The position numbers and the translations under genes were made by a program. DNA of 64,000 nucleotides, taken from NCBI RefSeq assembly GCF_037975245.1, contig NC_092580.1, forward strand, positions 9,213,001 through 9,277,000, given 5' to 3'. This stretch comes from Apostichopus japonicus (Eukaryota; Echinodermata; Holothuroidea; Aspidochirotida; Stichopodidae). Below are positions 63,901-64,000 of this stretch, piece after piece. Numbering within the stretch: position 1 is the first letter of the stretch; every line of letters starts with the position of its first letter. The notes under the pieces are model-generated. The model was not told where the DNA came from and ran no database searches. It saw only the letters and a program-made list of their open reading frames with translations.

Positions 63901-64000
63901 TGATCCCTAGGATCCACGTGCACCCCGACTATGAAGATGGTCCGAGTTTCCATGCCTGAGATATCGCGTTTACAAAGTTCGTCACCATTTCTTCCCTGGT
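60950..64000 (-). repeat. Recurrence of the 50.6-54.4 kb block at the window end
   Basis: From the GAAGATGG monomer at about 61015, the order matches 52110 onward at an offset of 8905 bp (61 monomers minus 1). One extra CCATGG monomer near 62130 changes the offset to 9051. From about 63440 the sequence matches 50600 onward (CCTTGATTATG at 63485). The array continues beyond the window. Confidence 0.75.

Larger units (their letters stand above)
16118..64000 (-). repeat. 146-bp satellite array, right arm (about 328 monomers, inverted)
   Basis: The same satellite as 1-4957 but in reverse-complement orientation, running off the window end. The box GTCACC occurs from 16243 to 63981, which is 327 intervals of 146 bp minus 4 bp. 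Four one-base deletions, near 25865, 47305, 51783 and 59421, account for all of that. A near-invariant stretch (CCTGAGATATCGCG through TGACCTTCGACC) alternates with a variable stretch. Minus-strand frames of 60-90 codons recur because 146 is not a multiple of 3, so every frame closes within two monomers; they are artefacts of the repeat. The array is organised into several higher-order repeat blocks described separately. Confidence 0.98.

Noticed and set aside
16118-64000. CENP-B box in the satellite
   Set aside because: TTCGACCGGAACC has the TTCG start but lacks the required A and CGGG at the right spacing on either strand.
16118-64000. CRISPR array
   Set aside because: Units are 146 bp of continuous homologous sequence with no repeat-spacer alternation and no cas genes.

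Overview
The window is eukaryotic, non-coding, repeat-dominated chromatin, most likely pericentromeric or another heterochromatic block of an animal genome. About 83% of it is one satellite with a 146-bp monomer. There is no bacterial-style gene organisation, no rRNA or tRNA, and no open reading frame that looks like an intact gene. A decayed THAP-domain exon inside a Kolobok-like DNA transposon points to a metazoan, probably an invertebrate. The species cannot be told from the sequence.

Layout. (1) 1-4957: satellite array, 34 monomers, here called + orientation. (2) 4958-16117: an 11.2-kb island of non-satellite DNA. It holds four to five diverged tandem copies of a roughly 2-kb unit (4958 to about 12640), patches of a degenerate repeat of about 104 bp (about 5430-5960, 13346-13760, and more weakly 15226-16040), a 1.17-kb Kolobok-like element flanked by TTAA (13887-15068), two G-quadruplex-prone runs and a perfect 17-bp-arm hairpin. 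(3) 16118-64000: the same satellite in the opposite orientation, about 328 monomers, continuing past the window end. The two arrays are therefore mirror images about the island.

Satellite internal structure. By hand-phasing a conserved box (GTCACC on either strand), the left array has 33 intervals in 4818 bp, exactly 146 bp each on average. The right array has 327 intervals in 47738 bp, which is 327 x 146 minus 4. Four single-base deletions can be seen directly (near 25865, 47305, 51783 and 59421) and account for the whole difference. Roughly half of each monomer is nearly invariant. That half holds a 7-bp-arm dyad and a direct repeat of AGGTCA spaced by 4 bp. The other half carries the diagnostic variants. 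These variants define nested higher-order repeats: 5-mer (left array), 15-mer, 11-mer, 5-mer, 17-mer, a composite of 41-42 monomers (about 6 kb), and a duplication offset of about 12.26 kb that shares a private indel.

Nothing here forms a pathway or operon. The interest lies in genome architecture: inverted satellite arrays with matching breakpoints around an island, strict monomer length close to a nucleosome core, conserved protein-binding-like motifs, and a record of recent unequal exchange and conversion. Small reading frames on both strands of the arrays are by-products of the repeat. Boundaries of higher-order blocks were placed by eye and are good to about one monomer.
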